Shown here: one piece after another, positions 33,186 through 43,570 of the stretch
How the letters are laid out: each line of letters starts with the position of its first letter
Position numbering within the stretch: position 1 is the stretch's first letter
Assembly: GCA_027475525.1 (NCBI GenBank)
Contig: JAMWFC010000062.1
Span: forward strand, 372,001-436,000
Source: Macrolepiota albuminosa
Taxonomy: Eukaryota; Basidiomycota; Agaricomycetes; Agaricales; Agaricaceae
Reading direction: 5' to 3'
DNA length: 64,000 bases
The notes under the pieces: model-generated
Database searches by the model: none
The model's input: the letters and a program-made list of their open reading frames with translations, nothing else
Told to the model about the DNA's origin: nothing
Made by a program: the position numbers and the translations under genes

Positions 33186-34382
33186 ATGAGTTCGCATGGT
33201 CGACAACCAACTATCAAATTACCTGCCTCTCAACCACACAAGTCAACCAGAGAGGCGCCCGCGCCTCCTGGATCGCATAGAACAACGCCCGAGCCTGGCA
33301 GAACGTCTCGGGATGTTACACCACAAGTCCTACGACCTTCCGACCAAGAGCAGCAAATCCTCGGCAGACTTGAGCAAATTGTCGATGAATTTAGACATGG
33401 ACGGAAGTCCAAAGTCGATGCTGTCACAGAAATTGTCGAAACCATCAATAAATCCGACCTCGATGAAAAATTTAGACGAGGATCTATTGCCGACTACATC
33501 ACGGTACTCACCGACATCGAGTCCAAAGAGAAAGAACGAGATGAGAGAACAGAGCATCACGAAGAAACAGAAAATAGACAACCTGGAGAGCGAGACGGCA
33601 GTGTCAACCGGGAACAGCTTGTTGAACCGGATGAAGAGGGAGAAAGGAGGAAAGGCAAAGAACGGGCAAGATCGCCAACTTTCCCCCCCATACATGCACA
33701 CCGAAACCGACTCCTGCGCGCTGCCCCTGAAAGTTCCGATGCAAGCAGCAACAGTGAGGCAGACACATCCGAAGGCAAATCTAGCCCAGATCAGCCGAAA
33801 ACAAAGAAGCGGAAAGTTAAGGAAGAAGACTTACCCTGGTACCATGGAGAAAAGCTTGCTCGAGAGACTGAAGACCCCAGATGCGTTGAAAACCGAAGGC
33901 TGCTTAAACTTTACCACAAAGACCCATCACGAGTCAAGCAGCACATTGCAGCCTCTCGAACAGCCCCCTGTAATTTCCCCACATCAGAGTGGGACAAACT
34001 CCTCAGAGGGGAACTTGCCGACTTCGACGTCATCTACAGCGCTATCCACCATGTCGGGACTCCTCAAGAGAATAGAGGACGTATCGGAGACCGTGAGATC
34101 GTCTTTGGACACAGCGATCCAGTGCGAAAAGTTGAGAATCATGGGCAGTGGACAATTGCAGCCAGTCTCTATGAAGAAGCCATCAGTTTTGCTTGGCCCA
34201 GCAGACGAGAGGAATGGGCAAACCACTATCGCTACATTGTCGGACTCTTCTCAGCAAAACCCACTGCCCTACATGCATGCGTCATCGAATATGAGAAAGC
34301 AGTCAGGGCCAGAGTCGGTCCAGGGACAAAAATGCTCCTTACAGACCGAAACCGATTCGACGACTTGCGTGACGCAATCTAG
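33186..34382 (+). CDS. Ngaro gag-like protein
   Basis: 398 residues. The N-terminal half is charged and disordered with a KTKKRKVKEED basic motif; the C-terminal half, from LPWYHGEK through FPTSEWDKLLRGE, FGHSDPVRK, FAWPSRREEWANHY and LLTDRNRFDD, matches the conserved gag-like domain that precedes RT in mushroom Ngaro/DIRS elements as I remember it. It would package the element RNA. It stops (TAG 34380-34382) just before a zinc-finger segment that is in the +1 frame, so either a frameshift has occurred or the zinc finger is made separately. A second frame is open through the entire gene. Confidence 0.7.
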   Translation: MSSHGRQPTIKLPASQPHKSTREAPAPPGSHRTTPEPGRTSRDVTPQVLRPSDQEQQILGRLEQIVDEFRHGRKSKVDAVTEIVETINKSDLDEKFRRGSIADYITVLTDIESKEKERDERTEHHEETENRQPGERDGSVNREQLVEPDEEGERRKGKERARSPTFPPIHAHRNRLLRAAPESSDASSNSEADTSEGKSSPDQPKTKKRKVKEEDLPWYHGEKLARETEDPRCVENRRLLKLYHKDPSRVKQHIAASRTAPCNFPTSEWDKLLRGELADFDVIYSAIHHVGTPQENRGRIGDREIVFGHSDPVRKVENHGQWTIAASLYEEAISFAWPSRREEWANHYRYIVGLFSAKPTALHACVIEYEKAVRARVGPGTKMLLTDRNRFDDLRDAI

Positions 34383-34605
34383 CGGAATCAACTATGGTGG
34401 AAATGGGAGCAAAAAGACAGGGATCAAATCATCAATCGGAAAATCAAGTGGCAGTGCTAAGAGCTCCGGACGTGCTGTCTGCAGGCGATGGAACACAACA
34501 GCTGGGTGCCCCTTCGACAGAGACTCATGCTTCTGGAGACATGTCTGTAAACGGTGTGGAGGAAAACATAAGAAAACCGAATGCTCTCAAAACATCGAAA
34601 ACTGA
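33196..34605 (+). CDS. overlapping +1 frame ending in CCCH/CCHC-type zinc finger
   Basis: A 469-codon open frame that overlaps gag almost completely. Only its last ~40 codons look conserved: CRRWNTTAGC, CFWRHVC, KRCGGKHKKTEC, a cysteine/histidine finger usual at the end of Ngaro/DIRS gag. The upstream part is Ser/Lys-rich and may be a chance open frame. Most likely the finger was the C-terminus of gag before a frameshift near 34375. Confidence 0.5.
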   Translation: MVDNQLSNYLPLNHTSQPERRPRLLDRIEQRPSLAERLGMLHHKSYDLPTKSSKSSADLSKLSMNLDMDGSPKSMLSQKLSKPSINPTSMKNLDEDLLPTTSRYSPTSSPKRKNEMREQSITKKQKIDNLESETAVSTGNSLLNRMKREKGGKAKNGQDRQLSPPYMHTETDSCALPLKVPMQAATVRQTHPKANLAQISRKQRSGKLRKKTYPGTMEKSLLERLKTPDALKTEGCLNFTTKTHHESSSTLQPLEQPPVISPHQSGTNSSEGNLPTSTSSTALSTMSGLLKRIEDVSETVRSSLDTAIQCEKLRIMGSGQLQPVSMKKPSVLLGPADERNGQTTIATLSDSSQQNPLPYMHASSNMRKQSGPESVQGQKCSLQTETDSTTCVTQSSGINYGGNGSKKTGIKSSIGKSSGSAKSSGRAVCRRWNTTAGCPFDRDSCFWRHVCKRCGGKHKKTECSQNIEN

Positions 34606-36358
34606 AGTGCTGAAAGGAAACATTCCAAAGTATCTGCGTTACAACTATTACAATCATTCGGTGCCACTTCCGAGGACTCTTATCCAGTGGTCATTAACTG
34701 CCAAACCCCTTCCGACACCATCTCATGATGAACTTAATAATATGCGAGCTACAAAAACCTTGACTGAACACTCCGACTTATTCAGAATCGTAACCCCTAT
34801 AAACGTCGATCTTCTTCAACAACTTGTATCCAATCATCCAAATCAACCTTTCGTAGCTTCAGTCATCAGGAGTCTCCGAGATGGCTTTTGGCCTTTTGCT
34901 GATACAAAATCATCTTCCTATCCGATAACCTGTGATATGTCATTGGGACCACCAACAGACAAAGCCGAAGCAGATTTTCTAAGGTCACAAAGGGACATTG
35001 AAATTGCAGAAGGACAATTTTCTGGTGCTTTCGGCTCTCAATTGTTTGACGGGATGTACAGCTCTCCAATCCATGCAGTGCCAAAGCCTAAATCTTCTGA
35101 TTTTCGTCTTGTAACCAATCAATCCGCTGGACAATTCTCACTGAACTCAATGATTGCCTACAACAATATCTCTGGCTTCCCAATGGACAATATGAGGCAT
35201 CTCGGAGATTTACTGTTGCGCATCAGGGATAAATCAGACAAGCCGCTCATTTTGTGGAAATCAGACGTCACCAGTGCCTATCGATTAATTCCTATGCATC
35301 CCAGATGGCAACTAAAGCAAATTGTTACAATTGATAATAAACGATATGTCGATCGATGCAACTGTTTTAGAGGAAGAGCATCTTTGAACTGCTAGGGATC
35401 TGTCAACAGCCTAGTTACCTGGTCTGCGGAAGACTCGTACGAGGTTGAAAACCCCCTTTGTTTCAATGATGACACCTTCGGAGTCAACGACGCCAATGAC
35501 CTCTGCTTCTATGAACCATACTTAATGTGGATACCTAAAAGTCAAGCCAACTTACTGCGACTCTGGGATGACCTCTGGGATGACCTCGGCATCCCTCACA
35601 GGCAAAAGAAGCAAATTTTTGGAGCCCCGCTAACAATAATTGGTATCCTTGTTGACCCCAACGCAATGACGATGACCCTACCTCCAAATGCCAAACATGA
35701 CCTCATAACCGAAATTCGTCGCTTTGCCTCCTATCATAAAAGAAAGTCTACCTACTACACTAAACAAGCCTGGCAACAGTTAGCTGGATGGATCAACTGG
35801 GGCTTGAATGTCTTTCCTCTCTTGGCTCCTTCCCTCTGCAACGTTTATGCTAAACTCGCATCAGTACCTGACAACCCAAATCTAAGGATTTGGTGTAATA
35901 CAGACATAAGAGCAGATTTACTCTGGGCTGCAGACCACATCGAGAACTCCGATGGGGTTCTAATCCTTCACTCCAAAGCTTGGCCTGCATACAGTGCCGA
36001 CATCATTATCGAGTGTGATGCTTGCCCTACAGGAATGGCATTTTGGTTTCCTTCCTTGCAACAGGGTTACTTCTGTGCCACCCAAGAAGACACCCCAACG
36101 GAGCTTATATTCTTTCTAGAAGCCCTGACAGTGACATCTGCACTACACTTTGCGACCTCGAACTCCCCGAAATCACAAAAAATTGTCATTTATTCAGACA
36201 GCCAAAATACCGTTGATATCTTCAACTCACTGCATGCCCAACCGCTCTACAATCCACTCTTAAAATTTGCAGTCGACACCCTCATCAGTGGTAATCATAA
36301 ACTAAAGGTCTTACACATTTCGGGGAAACTGAATGTCTGCGCCGATCTTCTTTCCTGA
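34394..36358 (+). pseudogene. Ngaro reverse transcriptase-RNase H
   Basis: One frame with a single in-frame TAG at 35393-35395. RT motifs: YSSPIHAVPKPKSSDFRLV (about 35055-35110), LWKSDVTSAYRLIPMHP (about 35255-35305), and CFNDDTFGVND after the stop (about 35460-35490), where the usual (Y/F)VDD is FNDD, a change that probably harms catalysis. RNase H: IIIECDACPTGMAF (about 36004), FFLEALTVTSAL and IVIYSDSQNTVD. A 12-bp tandem duplication near 35563-35588 gives LWDDLWDDLG. Copies the element RNA into DNA in intact relatives; this copy is inactive. Frame continuity beyond the TAG is otherwise complete. Confidence 0.85.
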
Positions 36359-36467
36359 CGAAAATTTGAAGAAGCCCGTGATCTCTTCCCTTTGTTATCC
36401 ATATTCAACTTTCAACCCCCTCAAGAATTGCTGGGGGCAACGAAAAAATGATCATATCAGCTGTGAA

Positions 36468-36497
36468 GTCTAGGCAACCTCACAGGGTTGCCTAGAC
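36468..36497. other. 12-bp perfect hairpin between RT-RH and recombinase
   Basis: GTCTAGGCAACC (36468-36479) and GGTTGCCTAGAC (36486-36497) pair perfectly around a 6-nt loop, just after the RNase H stop and before the recombinase frame opens at 36502. Confidence 0.8.
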
Positions 36498-36501
36498 CTG
36501 A

Positions 36502-37446
36502 GAACACCTCATACACGAACGCTCCATTGCTCTTGGCTACTGTATTGGTGATTCGACTTTCCGCTCTTATGGGTCTGCCCTTAACTCCTATCTCAATTTT
36601 ATCAAAATTCACCATATGGACATGAAACCTACTGCAGACACCCTCTCGCTCTATGTGGCATACATGTCCCACTATATTGACCCCAAATCCATCTCATCTT
36701 ACCTGTCTGGCCTTTGTAATCAACTCGAAGTCTACTTCCCTGAAATCCGAGCTGAGCGTAACTCACCCCTTGTCAAGAAAACACTAGCTGGCTCGAAGAA
36801 GAGGTTTTCCTCCCCAACAAAACGCAAACAAGAGATGACAAGGGACAATATTATACAAGTCATAAACTTCTACCGCACTTCCACCCAACACGATGATTTC
36901 CTGTTTGTGGCCCTATTGGTTACTGGTTTCTATGCCTTGCTCCGACTGGGAGAGATGACACTACCTGACGATCTACTCCTGAGGGACCATTGGAAAGTCA
37001 CAACAGCACTATCTGTCACAATTGACACCGACTCTTACTCCTTTTTCCTCCCCACCCACAAGGCAGATGCCTTCTTTGAAGGCAACAAAGTCCTAATTCG
37101 GAAGTCAAAACATGCAGCTGACCCATACAAACGATTTGTCACTTATTGGAACAGCCGTCAACACCTCTTCCCTCTACGTCGTGAACTATAGATAACCAAA
37201 AATGGTTTTCCACCAACCCGCTCATTCTTCATAAAGAGACTACAACAATTTTTTGACCACAGCATAGCAGGTCAGTCTCTCCGAGCAGGTGGTGCCACTT
37301 TTCTTGCTGGTGAGGGTGCTGCCCCTCAAATCATACAAGCAGCTGGCCGATGGGTCTCCGATTCCTTCCAAAGATATATTCGAAAACACCCGCTTGTCTT
37401 ACACGCCCTTGCTTTCAGCAGACGGTCGGACGAATCATTTTGTTAA
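36502..37446 (+). pseudogene. Ngaro tyrosine recombinase
   Basis: Open from 36502, with a conventional ATG at 36616 and a premature TAG at 37189-37191, after which the same frame continues to TAA at 37444-37446. N-terminal core-binding part: SYGSALNSYLNFI, SISSYLSGL. Catalytic part: the first Arg in ALLRLGEMTLPD (about 36945), the HxxR box as GQSLRAGGATF (about 37270), where His is replaced by Gln, then GRWVSDSFQRYIRKHP with Trp and the Tyr nucleophile (about 37355-37395). The stop and the His-to-Gln change both argue that it is inactive. It would integrate a circular cDNA by recombination, without target duplication. Confidence 0.85.
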
Positions 37447-37787
37447 TCAAAATTTGGTGCACACCCTGTCATCTGGCACACCATTGCTCGGAGCAGATGG
37501 CCAGACAAGCGACGAAGTCACCCATCTGTTGTTTACCACATCTTAGCATAAAGCAGGTGTGTTCAACAATGAATATTTCTCAATTGCTCAATGACCCATG
37601 TTTCGTAACAGCCCTGCGAAACTTCACAAGAGTTGTTGCCCCTGCACTTGCTGGCAATGAGACACTTGTTGTATACTTGTCGTAGATTTTGCGATGAAAA
37701 TATATCGATTCTTTCTCCCTTCTTCTCGTGCCTACTTCGATCGCTCTGAGAGCTCACGGCACAAGCCTTAATAGGGAATAGCCGCAC
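37447..37787. other. Ngaro 3' noncoding region
   Basis: Between the recombinase stop and B1. Contains two partly similar segments with GGTCGGACGA and GGCCAGACAAGCGACGA; no gene. Confidence 0.4.
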
Positions 37788-37907
37788 GCCAGCACGAGAA
37801 TAAAGAATCACGCGCAGATATTTTGCGCACAGGACCAGCTCTACGAGCTCTCCCGAACCACGGTATATTATACCTTATCAAACTAAGCAGGAAGCGGCTC
37901 ATTGGTC
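37788..37907 (+). repeat. split direct repeat B1 (120 bp)
   Basis: Matches 38934-39053 over 120 bp with three transitions. Confidence 0.9.
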
Positions 37908-37965
37908 GTATTACAACTAAAAGTTTTCATGAGACCAATGAGAGCCAAGTCGCTGGCTGTCACGT

Positions 37966-38815
37966 GAATGCTACACCTAGAGAGCAATGGGAGCAATAAG
38001 GTAGGGCCCATGGACAACGCGGTCATATCACGTGATCAAAAGTGACAGAGCGTTACATTGGCCAAATTTTGGCAGGGAAAAGTCAGTCGCAGACGGATAC
38101 CACCTTCAAATGGAAATAATGTACAAATTCAATTCCGCAGAATTGTTGAAATAGAATATATGGAGAGATCTGTGCGAGCAAATTACTGAAATCTGAGTAC
38201 AATCTTTTGGCATCTAAGGAAATAGTGTGAAATACACAAGGAATGAAAACCAACGAAACAGGATTTTGTAACGGGTTTCCAAGTACCAGCAATGCCTCTC
38301 CACAACTATCAGAACCTCAAAAACCTTGGACACTATGCTATATGGAATACGCGAAGGACGGTGGAGAGAAAAAAGGCAAAGATGGCAGGAGGAGGTGATA
38401 GAGAGGACAAGTAAAACCATTTTGCTTATTTCAGCTATGCTCGCTGTGCTCGCAGGTTTATTGATGCATACCACAAAGGTCTCGATGAAAAGCAAGCTGC
38501 GTGGGCTCAAAAAAAGTACTGTGGCCATCGTACTATTCCCAATGATATTTTGGCTCAGTTTGACGCTGCTACTGCTTAATCTCATTTAATTCTCTGTTAT
38601 CACGCATATATATACCCTTATATACCCTATATCCTCTTATACGACCTTTTTCCTTACCTCTGGCTTCAAACATGTAAAGCTCGTCGAGACGACTCATTTA
38701 CAACGCGTTTGTGACCCTGGTCACAGGCAAGTCACTTCACGTGACATGACCGCATTGTCCATGGGCCCTACCTTACAACTTCATCTCCCGCTAATTGCTC
38801 TCTAGGTAAGCATTC
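37966..38815. mobile_element. 850-bp TIR element within Ngaro repeats
   Basis: Left end 37966-38035 (GAATGCTACACCTAGAGAGC ... TATCACGTGA) is the imperfect reverse complement of 38737-38815. The inner 36 bp (38000-38035 versus 38737-38772) differ at two positions. It carries a fragment of a transposase-like C-terminus. It lies between B1 and A2, which would normally be adjacent, so it probably inserted into the Ngaro element. Confidence 0.65.
38326..38579 (+). pseudogene. DDE-type transposase C-terminal remnant
   Basis: The segment 38454-38579 reads RFIDAYHKGLDEKQ, AAWAQKKYCGHRTIP and NDILAQFDAATA before TAA, like the C-terminus of fungal DDE-superfamily endonucleases of Tc1/pogo-type elements as I remember it. 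A preceding exon-like piece (38326-38410) ends EEVIERT at a GTAAAA donor-like site, with an acceptor near 38455, but the phases do not match exactly. Probably a relic of the autonomous TIR element. Confidence 0.45.
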
Positions 38816-38861
38816 TACACTCATGAGCAATAGTCAACGGTCATTCATCCCACAATTGCTC

Positions 38862-38905
38862 TCTAGGTATACATAGCGACTTGTATATTCCTCGTTACGC
38901 GTTAC
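38862..38905 (+). repeat. split direct repeat A2 (44 bp)
   Basis: Identical to A1 at 33095-33138. Confidence 0.9.
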
Positions 38906-38933
38906 CCTCCCTCCTCTCCCTCGATAATAAGTA

Positions 38934-39053
38934 GCCAGCACGAGAATAAAGAATCACGTGCAGATATTTTGCGCACGGGACCGGCTCTACGAGCTCTCCC
39001 GAACCACGGTATATTATACCTTATCAAACTAAGCAGGAAGCGGCTCATTGGTC
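38934..39053 (+). repeat. split direct repeat B2 (120 bp)
   Basis: Matches B1 at 37788-37907 with three transitions; marks the right end of the Ngaro element. Confidence 0.9.
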
Positions 39054-39524
39054 ACAGGCCTTTTACACTGCAGAAGGATGCGGAACTGGTAGGAAAATAG
39101 CGAGAGAGGTCCTAGTGCCAAGAAATCACGCATACGCCCTCGAAATTGGAATATGGGTAATACAGCTTTCTGTGTAGTAGGTAGTTAAGTTCGATCACGG
39201 GAGAAAAATGTAAGTTTGCAGGGAGGAGGAACGGAAGGAATGCAAGATGCGTTTTGGGATGAGTGTCACAGTCACACTCCCTTATGAACATCTTGTATAG
39301 TTACTTCCATCTTCTCTGTACTCGTAGAATTTCGAATTACCTTGACTTCGTGTTTCCTCTATGGTTTCCCCTGGCTCTTCGGTTGCCTTGTCCACCTTGG
39401 GCGGGGGCGGATGACCTCGCACTAGATCTCGCTTCCCTCCCTCTGCCGTCCTTGGCGAGAATATATCTGATAGTCGTTCTTTACGACGGTCGAATAGGCG
39501 ACCTCCAGTAGCACGCTTCCTTCT
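39054..39524. other. no gene recognised
   Basis: Flank between the Ngaro right end and the next element; nothing supported. Confidence 0.3.
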
Positions 39525-41612
39525 GTGGAGGACGTAGATGAGACCGTATCAGGAGATGACTCGGGGCACGAGAGCGCTGTACCTCTGCATTCTGACGCAT
39601 ATACTCCTGGTTCAGCTGCCACTGTTCTTCCTGAGGCCCTGCCTGCACAGGCAGATCTCCCACCTGTCACCCGTCGCAAGTTGGCGATCAACAGAGTCTC
39701 CACATCTCTGCTCCTCGGGCCACCCTGTCGGTTCCACGGACTTTACATCCTTCTTCAACTATGCCCTCAGGGACTTTCCAGCCTATTCAAACGACGGTGT
39801 TCTCTGTTCGAGCTTTGCCTGTCTCACCTTCTGCAGTAACTCTACCTCACACACCTTTCCGCCATTCCCCGGCTATCCCTCAGCATTCTTCCATGCAATC
39901 TTCCCTTGCAAACCTCCCTCCCCCAAGTTCTGTTCAACCTCCCTCGAGTTCGATCCAAGTTCAACCGCCCTTGAGTTCTGTCCATCCTCCCATAGAGGGT
40001 AGCATTCCCCAAAGTTCCTCTGCACAAGATGTTCCATCCTTTCCACCTTCTACTCTCGATTCTACCTTTCCTGCTTCTACTCTCAATTCTACCTTACAGG
40101 CTACTTTGACAGCTCTTTCACCTTCCGCGCTGCCTTTATCCCCCACTCCTGGGACTACACTTGAATTCTGCATCACATCTTCTTTATCTTCCTCCTCTTC
40201 ATCACTCCCTCAGGATACCTTTACGCTTTCTCATGCTGCACTTACAGAGCTCTTGAGAACATACTGTTCTCATGTTACACAAACTCCAGCCCCATCTGAC
40301 ACAGGACCTCTTCCCTCTTCTCTACAGGCAGTCTCGACTGGTATCCCTTCCGGCGCAGTCCTAGTTGGCTTTATATCCGCTACCCCATTGAACCCGGGTT
40401 CTTGCATGCCCGGTTCACAAGTTCATCCTCTAGATATTTCTGCTCCGGCGCTTATGCCCCTTTCTGCACAGGCTTTTACACCCATTTCTGCACCGAGTTT
40501 TTCGGCCATTTCTACAGCTACTTCAGTCAGCTCCTGCCCTCTTTTGGATTACCTCCCACCTCAGTCGCAGAGCTTGACCTGAATGTCATGCCCCTCCCCT
40601 TGTGTATTCAACGTGTTTTCAATTTGGGTTGGCCTGGCCAGTATACATTCCTCTTGACCTCCTTACCAACACGGCGTGTCATCATGTGCTTACTTCTTCC
40701 AATCAACATAGTGACTCTGCCTTCTCACTCTCGGCCTTGGGTGACTTACAGGTTTCTTCTGCACAATTTGATTTGAGTAAAGAACAGTACTTGTCCACCT
40801 ATGAATTCATGCAAGCTTCTAGGACTTTGGTGTGGATTATTTGCCATTGCCTTAAGGCAGGCTCCAAGGGTCTTATTGGTGGCCCTACAGCTCAGACCAT
40901 TGCAGATTCCCTTGAGCAGCATTACAACTGCATTCAATATAGACATAATTTTGGTGACAACTTTTTGGTATACTTAGCTTATGACATTTATATTTGTCAT
41001 GTCTATCTTCAGAGCAGTGGTTCATGTTGTGTTCACGATTGGCACAAGCTTGTGTTCACGATTGGCACAAGCTTGTGTTCACGATTGGCACAAGCTTGTG
41101 TTCACGATTGGCACAAGCTTGTGTTCACAATTGGCACAAGCTTGTATTTGAGAAGAAGTTACAGGATTATATGACAGATAGCATTTGTCATTCACTTAAT
41201 CAACTCTCCAACCTCCTGTGTGGGAATGGTGTTGTCTCCTCAAGTTCCACATCTTCCTCCCAGCTATTTTGTTCATTTCCAGACTTTTTCTGCATGCTCT
41301 TGGAAGCATTGTCAAGTTGTTCCTCGGATGACTCCTCATGCTGAGGTCATGGCTTCTGCTGTACTCTCTTTGATGGTCAATCTCATGACATTAGAGGAAA
41401 ACCTATTAAATATATAGTGTGCAAAGCAAATGACCACCATTTTGCAGGATTCACCAAGCAGGGCAAGATCCTCTGCCAAGTCAATGGTCAATGGTTCAAT
41501 GCTAATGGAGTGTCATTCTGTTATGCTTTCAACAGACCTCAGTCCTGTTTCTCCAACTGTGCTCATAGACATGCCCTGCTCTCTCTGTGGAGATGGCCAG
41601 CATAATGTCTAG
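39525..41612 (+). pseudogene. gag-like protein, frameshifted
   Basis: Starts in SSVEDVDETVSGDDSG, shifts frame near 39720 and continues as a long Pro/Ser-rich region (39761-40582). The conserved part comes later: SKEQYLSTYEFMQASRTLVW (about 40780-40835), HYNCIQYRHNFGDNFLVYL, AYDIYICHVY (about 40920-41010). After a 23-bp minisatellite that scrambles the frame comes a finger, FCYAFNRPQSC, SNCAHRH and CSLCGDGQH (about 41515-41600), like the gag finger of the Ngaro element. Function as gag is inferred from position and finger. Confidence 0.55.
41031..41145. repeat. 23-bp minisatellite, 5 copies
   Basis: Unit GTTCACGATTGGCACAAGCTTGT repeated at 41031, 41054, 41077, 41100 and 41123 (last copy one mismatch). 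Its length is not a multiple of three, so each copy is read in a new frame. Confidence 0.95.
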
Positions 41613-41833
41613 AACTGCACTGCTTGATCAATATTTTCTAGTCACTATACCCAATAACGTTCCAAAGTGAGTGACAGTGCTTAATGAAATTAGAGCAGCT
41701 GGTCAATTTTCACACATTATTCATGGTTTACAATTTGATTTTTCACTAGGTTTGGATGTATTTACTTTAAGTGAGACCTTTTCCCCTTCTAATCACTAAT
41801 CATTCTCTCAAACATCATAAATTCATTATTGAG

Positions 41834-41987
41834 AAATATGCAAAGGAATGTTTATTGAGCTGTATTTATCTAGAATACCCCTCTTCTCTCATTTATAGCT
41901 TGTTCAGACTAAATATGCAAAGGAATGTTTATTGAGCTGTATTTATCTAGAATACCCCTCTTCTCTCATTTATAGCTTGTTCAGACT
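41834..41987. repeat. 77-bp exact tandem duplication
   Basis: Copies 41834-41910 and 41911-41987 are identical. Confidence 0.95.
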
Positions 41988-42119
41988 TACTGCATAGCTC
42001 CTTTTAATGTTATTAAAAGCTTTAGAGGCAAATTATGCATCACAGTAAATTATTCATATCCTCAAAACAATGCATCAATTCTATTTGTCAACTCTGTCAT
42101 TGATGCAAAACATTTTCAG

Positions 42120-42780
42120 TGTAAATAGAGCTCCTTTTCTGCATTTTGGCTTCTTGTTGCAGATGCTCCCCTTCATACTCAGGTTGCAGTTTTTGATGTC
42201 AAACCAGCTTTTTGGATTATATCTACACACATGAAAAAATGGTTATTCACAGTGCTCTCTATTGATGACAAAGTCGTTTTTAATCATAGGCTTAACTTTG
42301 GCATCTCTTCTGCTCCTGGTATTTTCAGATAGATAACAGATGCTATTGTTTGAATATACAAAGCAAAAGATGTAGAAGCAGTTCTTAAATAGGTAGACAA
42401 CTTTATTTTTTTTTCTAGTATCTACATCAAAGAGATGATTCTATATTATTTTATAGATATTCAAAGGATCTGATTTAGTCTGTGGCATCTGCATTAGGGT
42501 GACCTTAGGCTCCAGAAAAATTCACTTATATTGGTTTTGAGTGGTTTTTATCTTACAAAACAGTCTCTCTATCCAATTTTAAACATGAGAAATACTTGAC
42601 CAAGCTTATTTCTTGGAAGTTGGGCAACTTCATTTCCTTACAAAAAGTTGAATTACTAATTGGTACTCTAAATCATGCTACTTTAGCTTTTCTGAAGACC
42701 ATTCTCACCTGCCAGCTTTATACCATTTCTGATCTGCCTTTTCTACAGATGCATGTCTCTAGATCAAACATAAGATTATT
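42120..42780 (+). pseudogene. reverse transcriptase remnant
   Basis: Recognisable pieces: FDVKPAFWIISTHMKKW (about 42190-42240), LNFGISSAPGIFR (about 42290-42330), a VDNFIFF segment where a (V)DD motif would stand (about 42395), then FTYIGFEWFLSYKTVSL and LISWKLGNFISLQKVELLIG (about 42520-42665). Many stops. Pattern fits the thumb/RNase H entry of DIRS-type RTs. Confidence 0.6.
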
Positions 42781-42849
42781 CTGGCTGTGATGGAAAATAT
42801 CAATTGGTGGAAATCACAACTCTCCTCTTCTGACTGCTCATTTTGCATT

Positions 42850-43570
42850 GTATGCCCTCCCAAACTACTTGAATTGACAGTTCCTGCCATTGCACCAGCT
42901 ACAATGGCCTTACTGTGACCAGACTCTATCACCTGCTCCTTGCTCTTGCCCTTGACCAGAAAAGGATCTGTTAAGCAATTGAAAGTCAATGGCTTTGATG
43001 GACAGACAGACAGTTTTGATAGTCCTGTGACTAGACTGGCTGTGTCATCTACTAACTATTGGTTAGCTATTTGAGCAGGAAAAGAATTTCATCACTTTTA
43101 ATAATGGTTACTGACTTCTTTGTCAGTAGTTTTTTCCTCTTTGCCTTCTTGCCAGGCTTGGTAGTCTTCTTGACAATTGCCAGGCTACATATTCATTTGT
43201 AAATGAGCCTGCAAAGATCACATGCCATGCCATCCTTTGTCCTAACATACTATAGTTGCTTACTTGTGCAATATTGGCATAGAAGATTGATGTGCTGACT
43301 CTCATAACAAGGAGCTGTCCTCAGATACCTGCTCAACAACATCCCTCTAGTAATCTTCCTCTTCAGTATTCTTTTCTTTTGTTCTTCCTCTTTCTCCTTC
43401 TCCTTCTTCTCCTGCTGCTGCTGCTGCTGTTCATGATAAGTATAGGAAAGTGGACATTGATGTTGACCAATATAAGTGACCAAGCAGCAACAAGGAGTAG
43501 GCAGCATACTCAGCCATTTTTGCTTCTTTGGAGTTGGCAACAGATTATACAAATTTCCTGCTGCCAGTGG
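42850..43570 (-). pseudogene. cysteine-cluster gene, copy B (C-terminal part)
   Basis: Aligns with 17060-17800 of copy A: same Glu/Lys-rich run (about 43430-43370), cysteine-cluster exon with HINLLCQYCTSKQL (about 43290-43250) and the downstream KGKSKEQVIESGHSK, DIVAG-equivalent segment (about 42960-42890). CpG-poor and interrupted by stops. It breaks off near 43570, in the stretch where copy C begins on the other side of element C. Confidence 0.6.

Larger units (their letters stand above)
33095..39053 (+). mobile_element. Ngaro-like tyrosine-recombinase retrotransposon
   Basis: Gene order is gag, RT-RNase H, tyrosine recombinase, with no integrase or protease, which defines the DIRS order. 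Terminal repeats are arranged A1 (33095) - ORFs - B1 (37788) - A2 (38862) - B2 (38934), the split-direct-repeat pattern of Ngaro and PAT elements; with no methyltransferase domain seen, Ngaro is the better fit. A TIR element separates B1 from A2. Coding parts carry two stop codons and frame changes, so this copy is dead. Confidence 0.8.
39525..42790 (+). mobile_element. second RT retroelement, decayed (DIRS/Ngaro-type gag-RT)
   Basis: A gag-like frame with a cysteine/histidine finger followed by a strongly decayed RT. The RT resembles the mushroom RT-RNase H proteins of the DIRS/Ngaro order; no recombinase is visible before sequence of a different family begins near 42850. AT-rich and CpG-poor from about 40900 onward. 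Confidence 0.6.

Noticed and set aside
34394..36358. TAG in Ngaro RT as programmed readthrough
   Set aside because: The element also has a TAG in the recombinase and altered catalytic residues, so simple decay is more likely.
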